DNA of 40,015 nucleotides from Bacteroidales bacterium (GTDB taxonomy: Bacteria; Bacteroidota; Bacteroidia; Bacteroidales; WCHB1-69): the NCBI GenBank assembly GCA_017962275.1, contig JAGCVQ010000012.1, positions 1 through 40,015 of the forward strand, given 5' to 3'. The number at the start of each line of letters is the position of its first letter. Positions within the stretch are counted from its first letter, which is position 1. The notes under the pieces are model-generated. The model saw only the letters and a program-made list of their open reading frames with translations, was not told the DNA's origin and made no database searches. A program made the translations under genes and the position numbers. Below are positions 34,601 through 40,012 of this stretch, piece after piece.

Positions 34601-36748
34601 TATGTTGTCAATGGCAAAAGGCCGATTATCAGAGTTATAGGAACTGCCACTGTGGGAGAACAGAAAATAGAGTCGCAGCAAACCACGCTGTGTGGAGTCT
34701 ATCAGCAGATTGGCCGTCTTCCACTCTGTCACACTGGTGGATAGCGATCCGCCGAGTTGTACTGCGTTTTGCGGCACACTACTTCCAGAAGGAGTGGCGG
34801 GTTGCCCGATAAACACTTTGGCCGAATTGGCAGAGACATTCGCATTACGATAGTCGAAAGAGAGAATCACATCAGACAAGGTGGAGTCGATGTAAATATC
34901 GCGATATGCCCACACTGAGTAGCCTCCTGATGACATATAGTTATGCTCGCCGTTGTCATTGGAAATATAGAGAGCCGCATTCCCTTCGGTGTGCACGGCC
35001 GTGCCGATGCACCATTTGTTCACGCCCGTGCCGTTTGCATACTGCCAGTTGTTGTTCTCGACAGCGTCTTCAAATCCGCAGAAATAGGGGACTTGGCCCA
35101 CAGCAATCGGGGTGTGGAACAGTACGTCAGAGCTCCAAGCACTCTGGTTCGTGGCCGAGCAACGCGTTCTCACCATCCACAGATAGTCGCTGGAGGACTG
35201 CAACGCTGGCAACACGCAGAACGTATCCATGGTCGTCACCGTCAAATAGTTGGTGTCCGAATCTAAATGGTAGGCCACCTCGTAGCCAGTGGTTGCGCCC
35301 GGCACGGCGTTCCATGACACTATAGCCGAAGAGTCCGTTATAGAGAGTGTGGTCATCTCAGTCGGAACCCCACAATCCGAAGCCTCCACGCGAATGTTGT
35401 CGATGGCAGCAGGCGGATTTGTTCCGTTGGAAGCGTTGTTCACCCACAGGAAGTAGAGCCGCTGGTTCCCTGCAAAGGAGGCATCCACCGTGAAAGTGTA
35501 ATGTCGCCATGCGTAAACCAAACTCAACGCGTCGCCCAACTGTGTTGCCCCTGCGGGTGTTGCGGAACCGGACGGGGTGGCTTGCGGACCCAAGAACATC
35601 TTGACGTAATCCTGACCACTCTGCCCCATTCCCTTTAAGTCGAAGGAAACTTGGTAATGCGCAGAACCCGCAGGAAGTAGAATGTCGCGGTAAGCCCAGG
35701 CCACAGACGACTGGGTGAACGTATAGGCGTGGCTTTCACCACCGTCATTGGAGATATACAGGGAAGCTTCGCCACTTCTTGCCACGGCCTCTCCGATGTG
35801 CCACTGGTTGGTGGAGTTTTGCGTGAAACCCCATTCCAAGTTTTCTGTATTATCCTCAAAGCTACATAGATATGGCAGCGTGGCGGGGTGTTGCAGCGTG
35901 GTGAACGTGTTGACCGTACTCCAATTACTCATCCCGGCATCGCAGTTAGAGCGCACTTTCCATTCGTAGTCGGTAGAAATCTGTAGTCCCGTCAAGGTCA
36001 GGAAAGTGTCTGTAACGGTCACCTCCGTGAAGACGGTGTCAGAAGTTTTCTTGTAAGCTACCGTATAGGACGAGGCGGGCAGGATCGGGTCGGCATCCCA
36101 AGTCAGCAGTACGGTCTCTTCGCTTGTGTTAGTCGCGTGTGTGTGGATGGGCGCAAAACAGCCGCTTTCGTAGGCAAAGGTGGTTTGGGGTAGAAATGCT
36201 GCACCGTATGTATATGTCGAAACGGATGTGGTATAGGTAATATAGGAGAGCTGGGCGGTCTGGTTTGCCCCGTAGAAATAGGAGTCTTTCCACGTTGCCG
36301 CTGTGGGATTCTCGAACTCTATCAGCAAGTTTCCACTGGTATAGGGGAACGGTTCGTCCAACGTAATAACCATGGTTGACCCGGTGATGCAGCTCGACAG
36401 TGTGCCGGTCCACACGGTCGTGACCGTGGCGGCGGTGTCGTATCCGTTTTGTAGGTTCGTGCTTGGGGTGATGCCCATGCGGACTATCTGCGTACCTCCC
36501 CATGCACCCGAGGGCAGCGAGGAAAAGTAGTAGGTCAACCCCGTAATGTGCGAGCCTGCCATGTCCGTCAGCATTCCCGCTGGATACAGGATGTGCGACT
36601 TCTGCGGCACATCCATATAGTACCCATATACGGGAATGTATCTGTCGGTGGCCGTGCTTCCACCTGCTACAGTGAGGATTTGCGCGGTCAATCCCGACCA
36701 CAAAGTTATCAGAACTGCCAGAACGGCGATCGTAATTCTTCTACACAT
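25601..36748 (-). CDS. Giant T9SS type A surface protein, 3715 residues, with 13 repeat modules
   Basis: A signal peptide (MCRRITIAVLAVLITLWSGL...) and an N-terminal beta domain (about 25-185) precede about 13 modules of roughly 265 residues. Each module pairs a fibronectin III-like domain (S-Y-T-V-A-Y-K...L-x-P-x-T-x-Y-x-W-K-V-R...C...S-x-W-S) with a MAM-like/choice-of-anchor J domain. The latter starts L-P-Y-x-C-x-F-E-D and has W-A-Y-R-D-I-Y, V-F-L-G-P-P-x-T-P-S-G and P-P-A-A-I-D-N-I. Modules 1-10 are alike. The last three have a shorter anchor-J form (S-F-D-T-Y-G / N-F-D-D-Y-P). The end (about 3640-3715) is a T9SS type A domain: N-L-Y-P-N-P-T-T-G, L-Y-D-M-Y-G-K-R-L, S-G-V-Y-F-V-R-V and T-K-R-L-I-K-R. 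It is predicted to be a surface or released adhesin-like or glycan-binding protein. The ligand is unknown. No frameshift is seen over 11 kb. Confidence 0.93.
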   Translation of the reverse strand: MCRRITIAVLAVLITLWSGLTAQILTVAGGSTATDRYIPVYGYYMDVPQKSHILYPAGMLTDMAGSHITGLTYYFSSLPSGAWGGTQIVRMGITPSTNLQNGYDTAATVTTVWTGTLSSCITGSTMVITLDEPFPYTSGNLLIEFENPTAATWKDSYFYGANQTAQLSYITYTTSVSTYTYGAAFLPQTTFAYESGCFAPIHTHATNTSEETVLLTWDADPILPASSYTVAYKKTSDTVFTEVTVTDTFLTLTGLQISTDYEWKVRSNCDAGMSNWSTVNTFTTLQHPATLPYLCSFEDNTENLEWGFTQNSTNQWHIGEAVARSGEASLYISNDGGESHAYTFTQSSVAWAYRDILLPAGSAHYQVSFDLKGMGQSGQDYVKMFLGPQATPSGSATPAGATQLGDALSLVYAWRHYTFTVDASFAGNQRLYFLWVNNASNGTNPPAAIDNIRVEASDCGVPTEMTTLSITDSSAIVSWNAVPGATTGYEVAYHLDSDTNYLTVTTMDTFCVLPALQSSSDYLWMVRTRCSATNQSAWSSDVLFHTPIAVGQVPYFCGFEDAVENNNWQYANGTGVNKWCIGTAVHTEGNAALYISNDNGEHNYMSSGGYSVWAYRDIYIDSTLSDVILSFDYRNANVSANSAKVFIGQPATPSGSSVPQNAVQLGGSLSTSVTEWKTANLLIDSTQRGLLRLYFLFSHSGSSYNSDNRPFAIDNIAVVSTHCASPYALKVASMDSTAALLTWSTPLAGNPSSYTLAYKEEDAPDFTTVSVTDTFLLLNGLQYSTPYVWKVRGLCSPTEQSDWSAENTFISAPFVSNEPYCCDFEDATENAQWRFIDIDSNARWCIGQAINHGGTSAMYVSGDNGQTNTSSHPDYYLAYALAYRDVFFPPSSSEYLISFDVKESSCEYIHMTLWAGEPTTDMSIFTSEGRPVGARSIRYFANYETDTNWRHYDLIVDSTYAGMQRLYFHWYEYGPYSCLSTAAVDNFCVSASNCGRPVSLQNVTVTDTLAELSWQPFNNQTPESYTVAYRKIDDTVYTEVTVTDTTCTIGGLQTLTGYMWKVRANCSGSESSFWSDEWDFFTEQMHVELPYFCDFEDTVENSNWQIETDWESDDNQVHIGNAVARDGQNSLYITNDGGITNSYIPRGGDPYAFREIYFTPGFSKYQIDFDVKGGGDRQGFMQVFLNNVAVSEFLSEAPFWTHHCITVDSTFAGVQQLRIDFRFNTSLNPPGAIDNISIKGVSHNILEQLATTDVTAHTARLTWQLDTVEVPQGYLLSYRSATDSAYTETLLSASDTAFQLSDLAASSWYVWKLKAQYAGNEWSDWSSEKAFRTLAQLPYFCDFEDDTENACWTIRNGEDCEIGDYWESFSSDYQNRWYIGTPADASENTLLYVSGDDGVSNTYDFQRTSFVWAYRDIYLEPGYNQYQLSLDFKGMGQDEQDYVKLFLDTFAIPTLNYWDVAIPFTQIGEDLNLSEQWTHKSYTVDSTHAGAQRLYILWYNNYNTGVNPPAAIDNISINVATCGVPDNLASNPQDTTATLSWSPNSTGTAASYILDYKMLSESLYTELTTQDTFFTIQGLIPNTDYIWRVRSVCSATDTSEWSSDALFTTTQSLPHLPYQCSFDNPLENGHWAMLNGDAENQWVIGNATGYGDNTALYISNDSGTTNAYTITSTSSVWAYRDVYFDENHLAYQLSFDYKGQGQYNTDYMKVFIGAPSVPSGTGTPNGAVQVGSQFSDVNDWTHYSYVLDSTYAGLQRIYFQWVNNNSVGVQPPAAIDNFSVCGLSCSVPSDLTIADMTANTATLSWSPSALSPAASYTVSLRLSGSTATTEYSTTDTFLLITGLTPSATYYCRIRANCSANDHSGWSSDLCVRMPASLPYICDFEDSDERNAWQMVNGTYTNKWYIGEAVSNGGDHSLYISNDGGVSYSYSWGYNSSHVWTYRDIYFDPSDSVYSLSFDIRVAGGTSYSNSAYTNVYLGAPVTPNGSTIPEGLTALATGLSGTPAWTNKTYTLDHSYAGLQRLYFYWRNTGWTVSNPPAAIDNINIVGTPCVNIPSGLTAQVMDTLANLSWTLNGSADSYTIAYKLQYDTTFTYITVPDEHATIGNLTPLTTYVWKVRANCTATDHSQWSAESSFQTPANTARLPYVCDFEDADENSRWTFVNGNYANKWHIGNAVNNGGTSSLYVSNDNGATNTYTTNYSMIWAYRDVYLDPSYTDYVISFDCRAFGELYNNNPVDYAKVFLGSPTTPTVTPVSSEIIVPDGATQMGDVIYLDSTWHNVTINLDTAFTGLQRIYILWRSDVSMGTNPPAAFDNISITPEGCGIPRHLTANQVTENDAVLSWTAVYQADSYTVAYRRQSDNTYSYVTANSNQVTLTNLQPKTNYLAKVRTNCDTSQGVWSDEFQFSTTILPYFCGFEEADENACWVLDGGMNNHKWYIGHAAHFEGDSALYVSNNNGVSNTFSDNVNAQTWAYRDIYFDPQYSEYLMEFDIRSYAYIGGAVDYVKVFLGPPATPSGNYTPANAEVIGEYYGMPNWNHYRFVLNGSHAGMQRLYFLWTQQIAGTNNNLPGAVDNISIVGSPCSIPTELTVSDLADISAVVSWSPGNCGITNDYTVGYRMANDTLWNEISTADTFLLLQNLQSSTQYSWRVRKSCVPSNASQWSDESSFFTEATEAQLPYFCGFEESDENRDWRLLNVGDNRWYIGSAAYQAGNHGLYVSNDNGATNSYDVYGSMSNSWAYRDIYFTPGYSEYQIAFDFRGLGQSGDDRTRIFLGPPTPVEANATYSITIPSQLEELGNGLYTDAAWTSHSFTVDSTHAGHQRLYFLWSNGFYEGTNPPGAIDNIMIYGGTCAAPHSLTVTATSTTSISISFTPANNGDQNWEAVIVEDGQPIDTTQVVALTSTTYTFNNLHKDRLYVIYVRTDCGDSQSAWCSTSQRTDCGTITELPYEDSFDTYGTGSDLNGYSAFPRCWSRLYSSYIVAPYPFIYPNGYYSSPGSLYFQPSNGHNVAITPEFDSSIPLNTLQASFKFKANTTAPNSILVVGVMTDPSDFATFTPVDTVFPNPYAVTTWTDRTVSLASYTGNGHYLAFMQENFSNPLTPVSMDNLIVDYLSACPLPTNVTAEAITHDSVLVDWQPGGSETAWQVVVVPNGNAPESGTPIQTGTYPIVIGGLADNTMYDVFVKSDCGSSSSSWCTPATFMTTCAPVVELPYSENFDDYPWMSTYIVRPDCWIFPVTYANCPRIEWNTYGYYGMESKALLFHSDNSTTATAVTQPFGVDIHSLRAQFRLSADHEYIAGCMEVGVMSDPYDLSTFESVQVFSITQHDTWQDVTVDFHNTAMSGTGKHIAFRQVGTHSSNMAMWIDNIVIYQASDCEAPIALTATAVSTSTASVTFIPRDFHSQWEYVVCDGNSSPNSQTPTSISNTDFALSNLTQGQTYRVYVRTVCGTSFYSEWSEPLILTTDCGTISQLPYTETFDTYGTDSESAFPDCWRRILTPASYSYYPIVSSEVSSSGVGSLTFLSNSFRDGWAIAPAVAPEIELDSIQLEFKYYQVVNAVPGWDTMFVGVMNNPYDETTFMPVDTITLQTWGVWEPHSVLFDTYSGNGKYVAFRYHCPAYLGQVFIDDVVFSIRPDVGIPELDIDQFLNLYPNPTTGKCIVRNEQDLIEQLELYDMYGKRLEQHFVHDYQTIVDLSTRASGVYFVRVTTEQGTVTKRLIKR
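26330..35880. repeat. About 13 intragenic modules of about 0.8 kb in the giant T9SS gene
   Basis: Module starts (codons for L-P-Y-x-C-x-F) fall near 35870, 35070, 34280, 33460, 32720, 31890, 31100, 30300, 29500, 28700, 27910, 27110 and 26330, a spacing of about 740-830 bases. Modules 6-10 look most alike at DNA level. Recombination between units could change the repeat number. Confidence 0.85.
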
Positions 36749-36944
36749 GATATTAATATTTCAATCTTATAACGAAATTTGCGACCTTATTGTTGCAATT
36801 TTTTTCAGAAATTTAGTGTTTCTACCTATAAGATGCAGAAAAGTGAAAAGGTTGCAGGTTGTTGATACTTTTTTTCTTTTTTTGAACAGGTCTTGCTTGT
36901 AACATTCAATATTTCAGATAGATACAAGTAAACCCGATTGTAAG

Positions 36945-37436
36945 TTAGTACAAGTCAATCCATTCGTAAGGGTTGGTCATGTGTTGCAGGAACCGCTCGA
37001 AGTCTTCGCGTTTCACGATGAGCGAGGCGGTGTTGATGCACGGGTGAAAACTCACGCGCTCGGCGTTCTGCAGCTGCCTGTCGAGGAATACATGCACGTG
37101 GTGTTCCGTGTCGTTGATGAGGCCGAACGGGGTCACGGAACCGGGCATCACCCCCAAGTACTTCATCAGCCGCGGCTCCGAGGCAAAGCTCAGCTTCCCT
37201 TGGTGGAGCTGCTTTTCGATGTCGTGGATGTTCATGTCCTGGTCGCAGTCGAGGCAGACCAGATAGTGCTGGTTGCCCTTGTGGTTGCGGAAGAATAGGT
37301 TCTTGCAGTGCTTCGCGTCGTGCCCGGCCCAATATTGCTTGGCAATCTCGATGGTCGGGGCCGGCGGATGCTCCAGATATTCGTACGGTATATGCAACTC
37401 ATCCAGCAATTTGTATAATCTCGGGTCTCCGTTCAT
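36945..37436 (-). CDS. YbaK/PrdX-type prolyl-tRNA editing protein (Ala-tRNA-Pro deacylase)
   Basis: This is a 163-residue protein of the YbaK/ProX superfamily. It hydrolyses mischarged Ala-tRNA-Pro in trans. The pattern is that of the PrdX/ProXp-ala group: Y-E-H/L-E-H-P-P-A-P-T near the start, C-K-N-L-F-F-R-N-x-K-G (the conserved Lys lies in this K-N-L-F-F segment), Y-L-V-C-L-D, L-S-F-A-S-E-P-R-L-M-K-Y-L-G-V-M-P-G-S-V-T-P-F-G-L-I-N and V-S-F-H-P-C-I-N-T-A-S-L. An upstream in-frame Met (37592) would add 52 residues unlike the family. The start at 37434-37436 is chosen because a TACCTTTG -7 box (37456-37463) lies just upstream, and the family begins at this point. The gene stands alone. Confidence 0.92.
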   Translation of the reverse strand: MNGDPRLYKLLDELHIPYEYLEHPPAPTIEIAKQYWAGHDAKHCKNLFFRNHKGNQHYLVCLDCDQDMNIHDIEKQLHQGKLSFASEPRLMKYLGVMPGSVTPFGLINDTEHHVHVFLDRQLQNAERVSFHPCINTASLIVKREDFERFLQHMTNPYEWIDLY

Positions 37437-37455
37437 GATGTTTGGAATTTGGGCG

Positions 37456-37463
37456 CAAAGGTA
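37456..37463 (-). promoter_or_regulatory. -7 box of the tRNA editing gene
   Basis: The plus strand reads CAAAGGTA, i.e. TACCTTTG on the minus strand. It lies 20 bases upstream of the chosen ATG (leader about 15 nt) and rules against the longer start. A TTGT near 37485-37488 could serve as the -33. Confidence 0.6.
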
Positions 37464-37620
37464 CAAAATTAATGCATGGTGTACAATTGTGTAAACAGTA
37501 TTCAGGTTACAGTGTGGTGTCCATTTGTTTGAATAACAACAGGTTAAGGATAGCGTTTCCCGATTGATTTTACCTAAGATGCTGTCTACCAAGCCTTCAC
37601 GTGCTGTTTCTTGCTGATTT

Positions 37621-37690
37621 CAGCAAGGTTTCAGCAAGAAACCAGCAAGGAGACAGCAAGGGAGCAGCAAGGGGGCAGCAAGGAGACAGC
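37621..37690. repeat. 11-bp tandem array: six CAGCAA + 5 variable bases
   Basis: Six units start at 37621, 37632, 37643, 37654, 37665 and 37676, each CAGCAA followed by GGTTT, GAAAC, GGAGA, GGGAG, GGGGG and GGAGA. A seventh partial copy starts at 37687. The first unit pairs with TTGCTG just before it (TTGCTG-ATTT-CAGCAA) to form a hairpin. Only the hexamer is conserved. The array also codes the aberrant C-terminus of the methylase fragment. Confidence 0.9.
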
Positions 37691-38200
37691 CACATAGTTG
37701 AGTGCCTGGGTATGCGCAAAATGTCCCATCGTTACTTTACGAGTCATACTCCTACACATCACGGCAAGTGCCAGCGACTGCTTGTATGGATTATCGAGTT
37801 TACTTACATTACTCCTGAAGCTATCAGCAAAAGCAGCTTCTTCGCGAGTAAAGAACAAATCGGTGAAAAGAGATTCCATCAAATTAAACGCTTCAGGATT
37901 ACTATTCTCTGCAAATAGGAGATTTGTATCTTCTGAAGAAAGCGTTATACTCGGATTCTCAACAAGAGCCTTACCTATGTGATTATTAAAACTCATAAAA
38001 TCGTTGGTCAAGGTTCTTTTTCCCAACTGTTTCATCATATAAGCAACTGACTGAGAGCCTCCGAAAGCATCCAAAACAGTATCAGCACTTTCCGGTATAT
38101 ACTTTGCTATCCATCCTCTATGGATGAATTTCGCCCCCAAATATTGTGGTTCCGGAAACCTATATCCTAAATAGTTATTATCTGAAAACAAGTCTTTCAT
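37631..38200 (-). pseudogene. Truncated D12-class N6-adenine DNA methylase
   Basis: The open frame starting at the Met at 38200 (M-K-D-L-F-S-D-N-N-Y-L-G-Y-R) gives 189 residues. The frame can be extended to 38266, but that N-terminus is unlike the family. It has the D12/Dam-type N-terminal half: L-G-A-K-F-I-H-R-G-W-I, the SAM-binding motif I variant V-L-D-A-F-G-G-S-Q-S-V-A-Y-M-M-K, T-L-T-N-D-F-M-S-F-N-N, and F-F-T-R-E-E-A-A-F-A-D-S-F-R. The catalytic D-P-P-Y motif, expected just after the L-A-V-M-C-R-S region, is absent. After A-L-N-Y the frame enters the 11-bp repeat and ends in an unrelated hydrophobic tail. It is thus probably inactive. The DNA here is AT-richer than its neighbours, suggesting acquisition from elsewhere. 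Confidence 0.8.
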
Positions 38201-38231
38201 AAAGGTATAATAAAGTAACTCACATTGGGAA

Positions 38232-38327
38232 TCACGATTTCCAAATCTCAATGCCAGAAAGTTCAACGATTTTCTTAATATCGTTGAAGAATGACGAATC
38301 CGTTATGTTGGTAATGTCAGAGCCCAT
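38232..38327 (-). CDS. 31-residue ORF with own promoter, possible truncated gene start
   Basis: The frame M-G-S-D-I-T-N-I-T-D-S-S-F-F-N-D-I-K-K-I-V-E-L-S-G... ends at a TGA at 38232-38234. It overlaps the 5' end of the methylase frame in another register. Two TATCTTTG -7 boxes lie 20 and 59 bases upstream, which suggests that this ATG is a real start. The beginning resembles, in a general way, N-termini of DUF1016/PDDEXK-type nuclease proteins, but the similarity is too short to rely on. It may be the stump of a restriction gene partnered with the methylase, or a leader peptide. Confidence 0.4.
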   Translation of the reverse strand: MGSDITNITDSSFFNDIKKIVELSGIEIWKS

Positions 38328-38346
38328 AGGAATATTTTTCAATCCG

Positions 38347-38393
38347 CAAAGATACACCTTTTTCAAATGCCAAAGATGGTTTTGTCAAAGATA
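38347..38393 (-). promoter_or_regulatory. Two tandem -7 boxes upstream of the small ORF and methylase
   Basis: CAAAGATA occurs on the plus strand at 38347-38354 and 38386-38393, i.e. TATCTTTG twice on the minus strand. The proximal box gives a leader of about 15 nt to the ATG at 38327. CAAA at 38371-38374 could be a -33 for it. Confidence 0.55.
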
Positions 38394-38432
38394 TTTTTCG
38401 TTATAAAACAATACCCTTCTTATAGAATCTCC

Positions 38433-38446
38433 TAACTCTTAACTCT
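38433..38446. repeat. Two heptamers TAACTCT at the LytTR stop codon
   Basis: TAACTCT occurs twice head to tail, ending at the stop codon (38446-38448). In sense orientation it reads AGAGTTA. It is a short relative of the GTTAGCA arrays. Confidence 0.55.
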
Positions 38447-39195
38447 CAGAAGTCCAGCCACCGCTTCACCGCCGACACCTTCTCGCGGCTCACGATGACT
38501 TCGGTGTCGGGATAGCCTTTGAGGTGGACGCGCATCTTACCAAGAAAGTGGGCTGACAGTTTCTCCACCGCCGCTGCACTAACGATATACTGCCGGTTGA
38601 CACGCATAAAGCGTTCGGGGTCAAGTTGCTTCTCCAACTCATCCAGTGTCATATTCAACAGGTGCGATTTGCCGTCGGTAGTATAGAGGCGAACGATGCC
38701 GTCGCTGATACCCACGTGGCTCATCTCGCTCACAGGCACCACGTGAAAGGTGTCGCGAAAGGCAATGAGGAAACGCTCGCGGTAACGGATGCTTCCCACC
38801 GAAGCCAAAAGCTGTCGGATGTCTTCCGTGGTGGTGGTACGTTCCACGACCACCTTATCCAACGCCTGTCGAAGTTCCTCTGCATCGATGGGCTTCAGCA
38901 GATAGTCGAGACCGTTGTATTTGAATGCCTGCAGGGCATATTGGTCGTAGGCGGTGGTGAAAATCACGGGAACCGACTGCGGGGCGGACTTCAGCCCCAC
39001 GAAACTCAACCCGTCGCCCAGCCGGATGTCCGACAAGATCACATCGGGAGCATTTTCAGTTTGCTGGAAGAAAGTCTCCACCTCCGCATTGCTTGCCAAC
39101 ACCGCTACAATTTCAGCATCGGGGCGAACGTCGTTCACCAACCTCACCAGTCGGTCGGCATTGTTCTGCTCGTCTTCAATTATCAGTATTTTCAT
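38446..39195 (-). CDS. LytTR-family response regulator
   Basis: This is a 249-residue two-component regulator. The receiver domain (1-about 118) has the acidic pair in I-I-E-D-E (5-9), the phospho-acceptor D56 in V-I-L-S-D-I-R-L-G-D-G, T-T-A-Y-D-Q-Y and the conserved Lys of L-L-K-P-I near 100. The C-terminal LytTR DNA-binding domain (about 145-249) has R-Y-R-E-R-F-L-I, a middle section around I-S-D-G-I-V-R-L-Y-T-T-D-G-K-S-H and F-M-R-V-N-R-Q-Y-I-V. Its cognate kinase should be the upstream gene, whose C-terminal fragment (39248-39490) survives on the same strand, 52 bases away. Because that kinase is cut by an IS remnant, the regulator may be orphaned in this genome (or this assembly). Targets are unknown. 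Confidence 0.94.
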   Translation of the reverse strand: MKILIIEDEQNNADRLVRLVNDVRPDAEIVAVLASNAEVETFFQQTENAPDVILSDIRLGDGLSFVGLKSAPQSVPVIFTTAYDQYALQAFKYNGLDYLLKPIDAEELRQALDKVVVERTTTTEDIRQLLASVGSIRYRERFLIAFRDTFHVVPVSEMSHVGISDGIVRLYTTDGKSHLLNMTLDELEKQLDPERFMRVNRQYIVSAAAVEKLSAHFLGKMRVHLKGYPDTEVIVSREKVSAVKRWLDF

Positions 39196-39220
39196 AAGGC
39201 TCCAAATATGAACGATCTCT

Positions 39221-39253
39221 TAACTGCTAACTACTAACTACTAACTGCTAACT
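39221..39253. repeat. Heptamer array, TAACTGC/TAACTAC
   Basis: TAACTGC, TAACTAC, TAACTAC, TAACTGC and TAACTCA run without a break. The TAG stop of the kinase fragment (39248-39250) is inside the array. The sense reading is GTTAGCA/GTTAGTA, the same unit as at 1951-1985 and 25508-25577. Confidence 0.9.
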
Positions 39254-39490
39254 CAATATTACTGGAATGGTTATGGAATAGGTATCGTTTCCATCCTCAA
39301 TCTTCACTTTCTTGCGGGTAAGCAAACGGTATCGCTCCTCCATGTTGTGGATGCCGATTTGGGTGGATTCGGGTACAGGTACGAGGCGTTTGTTGTTTTG
39401 CACGGTGATATTCTGTCCGTCGCTGAAAATATCGATATTCAGCGGGTGTGCGGCAGTATGCTCGTTATGCTTGATGGCGTTCTCCACCAT
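39248..39490 (-). pseudogene. C-terminal fragment of a LytS-type sensor histidine kinase
   Basis: About 80 residues remain, starting at M-V-E-N-A-I-K-H-N-E, the N box of the ATP-binding domain. They end with I-T-V-Q-N-N (in place of the usual D-N-G), G-I-H-N-M-E-E-R-Y-R-L-L and I-T-I-P-V-I-L. The C-terminal pattern is that of LytS/YehU-type kinases, which pair with LytTR regulators such as the next gene. Everything N-terminal (TM sensor, His-kinase dimerisation segment) is missing because the reading frame is interrupted by the IS-like element at 39491. A Met inside that element allows a longer open frame of 108 residues, but those extra residues come from the element and not from the kinase. 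Confidence 0.85.
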
Positions 39491-39681
39491 TGTAAATAAC
39501 CACGTTAAAATATACCAAAGTTCCATTGAAAAGTATACCACTTTGGAGACTGCAAAAAGCGTGTTATAAATCATTTCTGATCCATATTAATCATTTTGGG
39601 CTTCTTGTACGTTCCACGGTACTCTTCGGAGAACGTGTCACGAAGGGCTCAAAATGGTAAACTTTTACGTGGTTATTTACA
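39491..39681. mobile_element. 191-bp IS remnant or MITE with 27-bp inverted ends, IS21-like
   Basis: The ends are inverted repeats: TGTAAATAACCACGT at 39491-39505, with its exact complement at 39667-39681. Similarity continues to about 27 bp. The motif AAAA(G)T(A/T)TACCA recurs inside both ends, recalling the multiple terminal repeats of IS21-family elements. TGT/ACA termini and a flanking 4-bp direct repeat CCAT (39487-39490 and 39682-39685) fit a transposition product. There is no transposase. A short start M-I-N-M-D-Q-K-stop near the right end may be the rest of istA. It separates the kinase fragment from a phage gene. Confidence 0.75.
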
Positions 39682-40012
39682 CCATCTTGCCGATGGCGAG
39701 GGTCGCGTCATCACCCAGCACGTCCCCCATGGAGACGTTGATGATGTCAGCCGCCTCCACGAACTGCAGCACCTTGTTGTACATTTCCGACCACGCGGAG
39801 GCGGCGGAGCCGATGTTCTGCGCGTGCTCCTTGAGATACTGCCTCAGTTCCTTGATTTTGTTGGCGTGGGAGATGTACTCGTCCGAACCGATGACCATGC
39901 GGTTCTGCTCGTTCACGAGCTTGTTCATCTCCGCCCGAATCTGCTTGACGGAGGCCTCCACCTCCTTGCCGTTGATGTAGATGGTTACCCTGCGGGTGCT
40001 GCTCTTTGCCAT
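39677..40012 (-). pseudogene. N-terminal part of a phage tail tape-measure protein
   Basis: The frame starts at the ATG at 40010-40012 (M-A-K-S-S-T-R-R-V-T-I-Y-I-N-G-K-E-V) and gives 111 residues. The opening V-T-I-x-I-N-G-K-E-V, the following coiled-coil segment (R-A-E-M-N-K-L-V-N-E-Q-N-R-M) and the later V-L-Q-F-V-E-A-A-D-I-I-N-V-S-M-G-D resemble tape-measure proteins of Bacteroidales prophages, which are normally many hundreds of residues long. A stretch between the coiled coil and F-V-E-A-A-D is shorter than usual. The frame stops within the IS remnant (stop 39677-39679), right after G-K-M-V. No other phage gene is in the window, so this is either the edge of a prophage beyond 40015 or a displaced fragment. 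Confidence 0.7.

Noticed and set aside
37437-37592. Longer start for the tRNA editing protein at 37592
   Set aside because: The extra 52 residues do not fit the family, and a TACCTTTG promoter box lies within that extension.
37621-37690. CRISPR-like repeat with short spacers
   Set aside because: Hexamer plus 5 variable bases is too short for CRISPR, and there is no cas gene.
38201-38266. Methylase start at 38266
   Set aside because: The 22 extra residues are unlike D12 methylases and overlap the promoter-linked 31-codon frame; the Met at 38200 fits better.
39491-39574. Kinase fragment starting at the Met at 39574
   Set aside because: The added residues are encoded by the inverted end of the IS remnant, not by kinase sequence.
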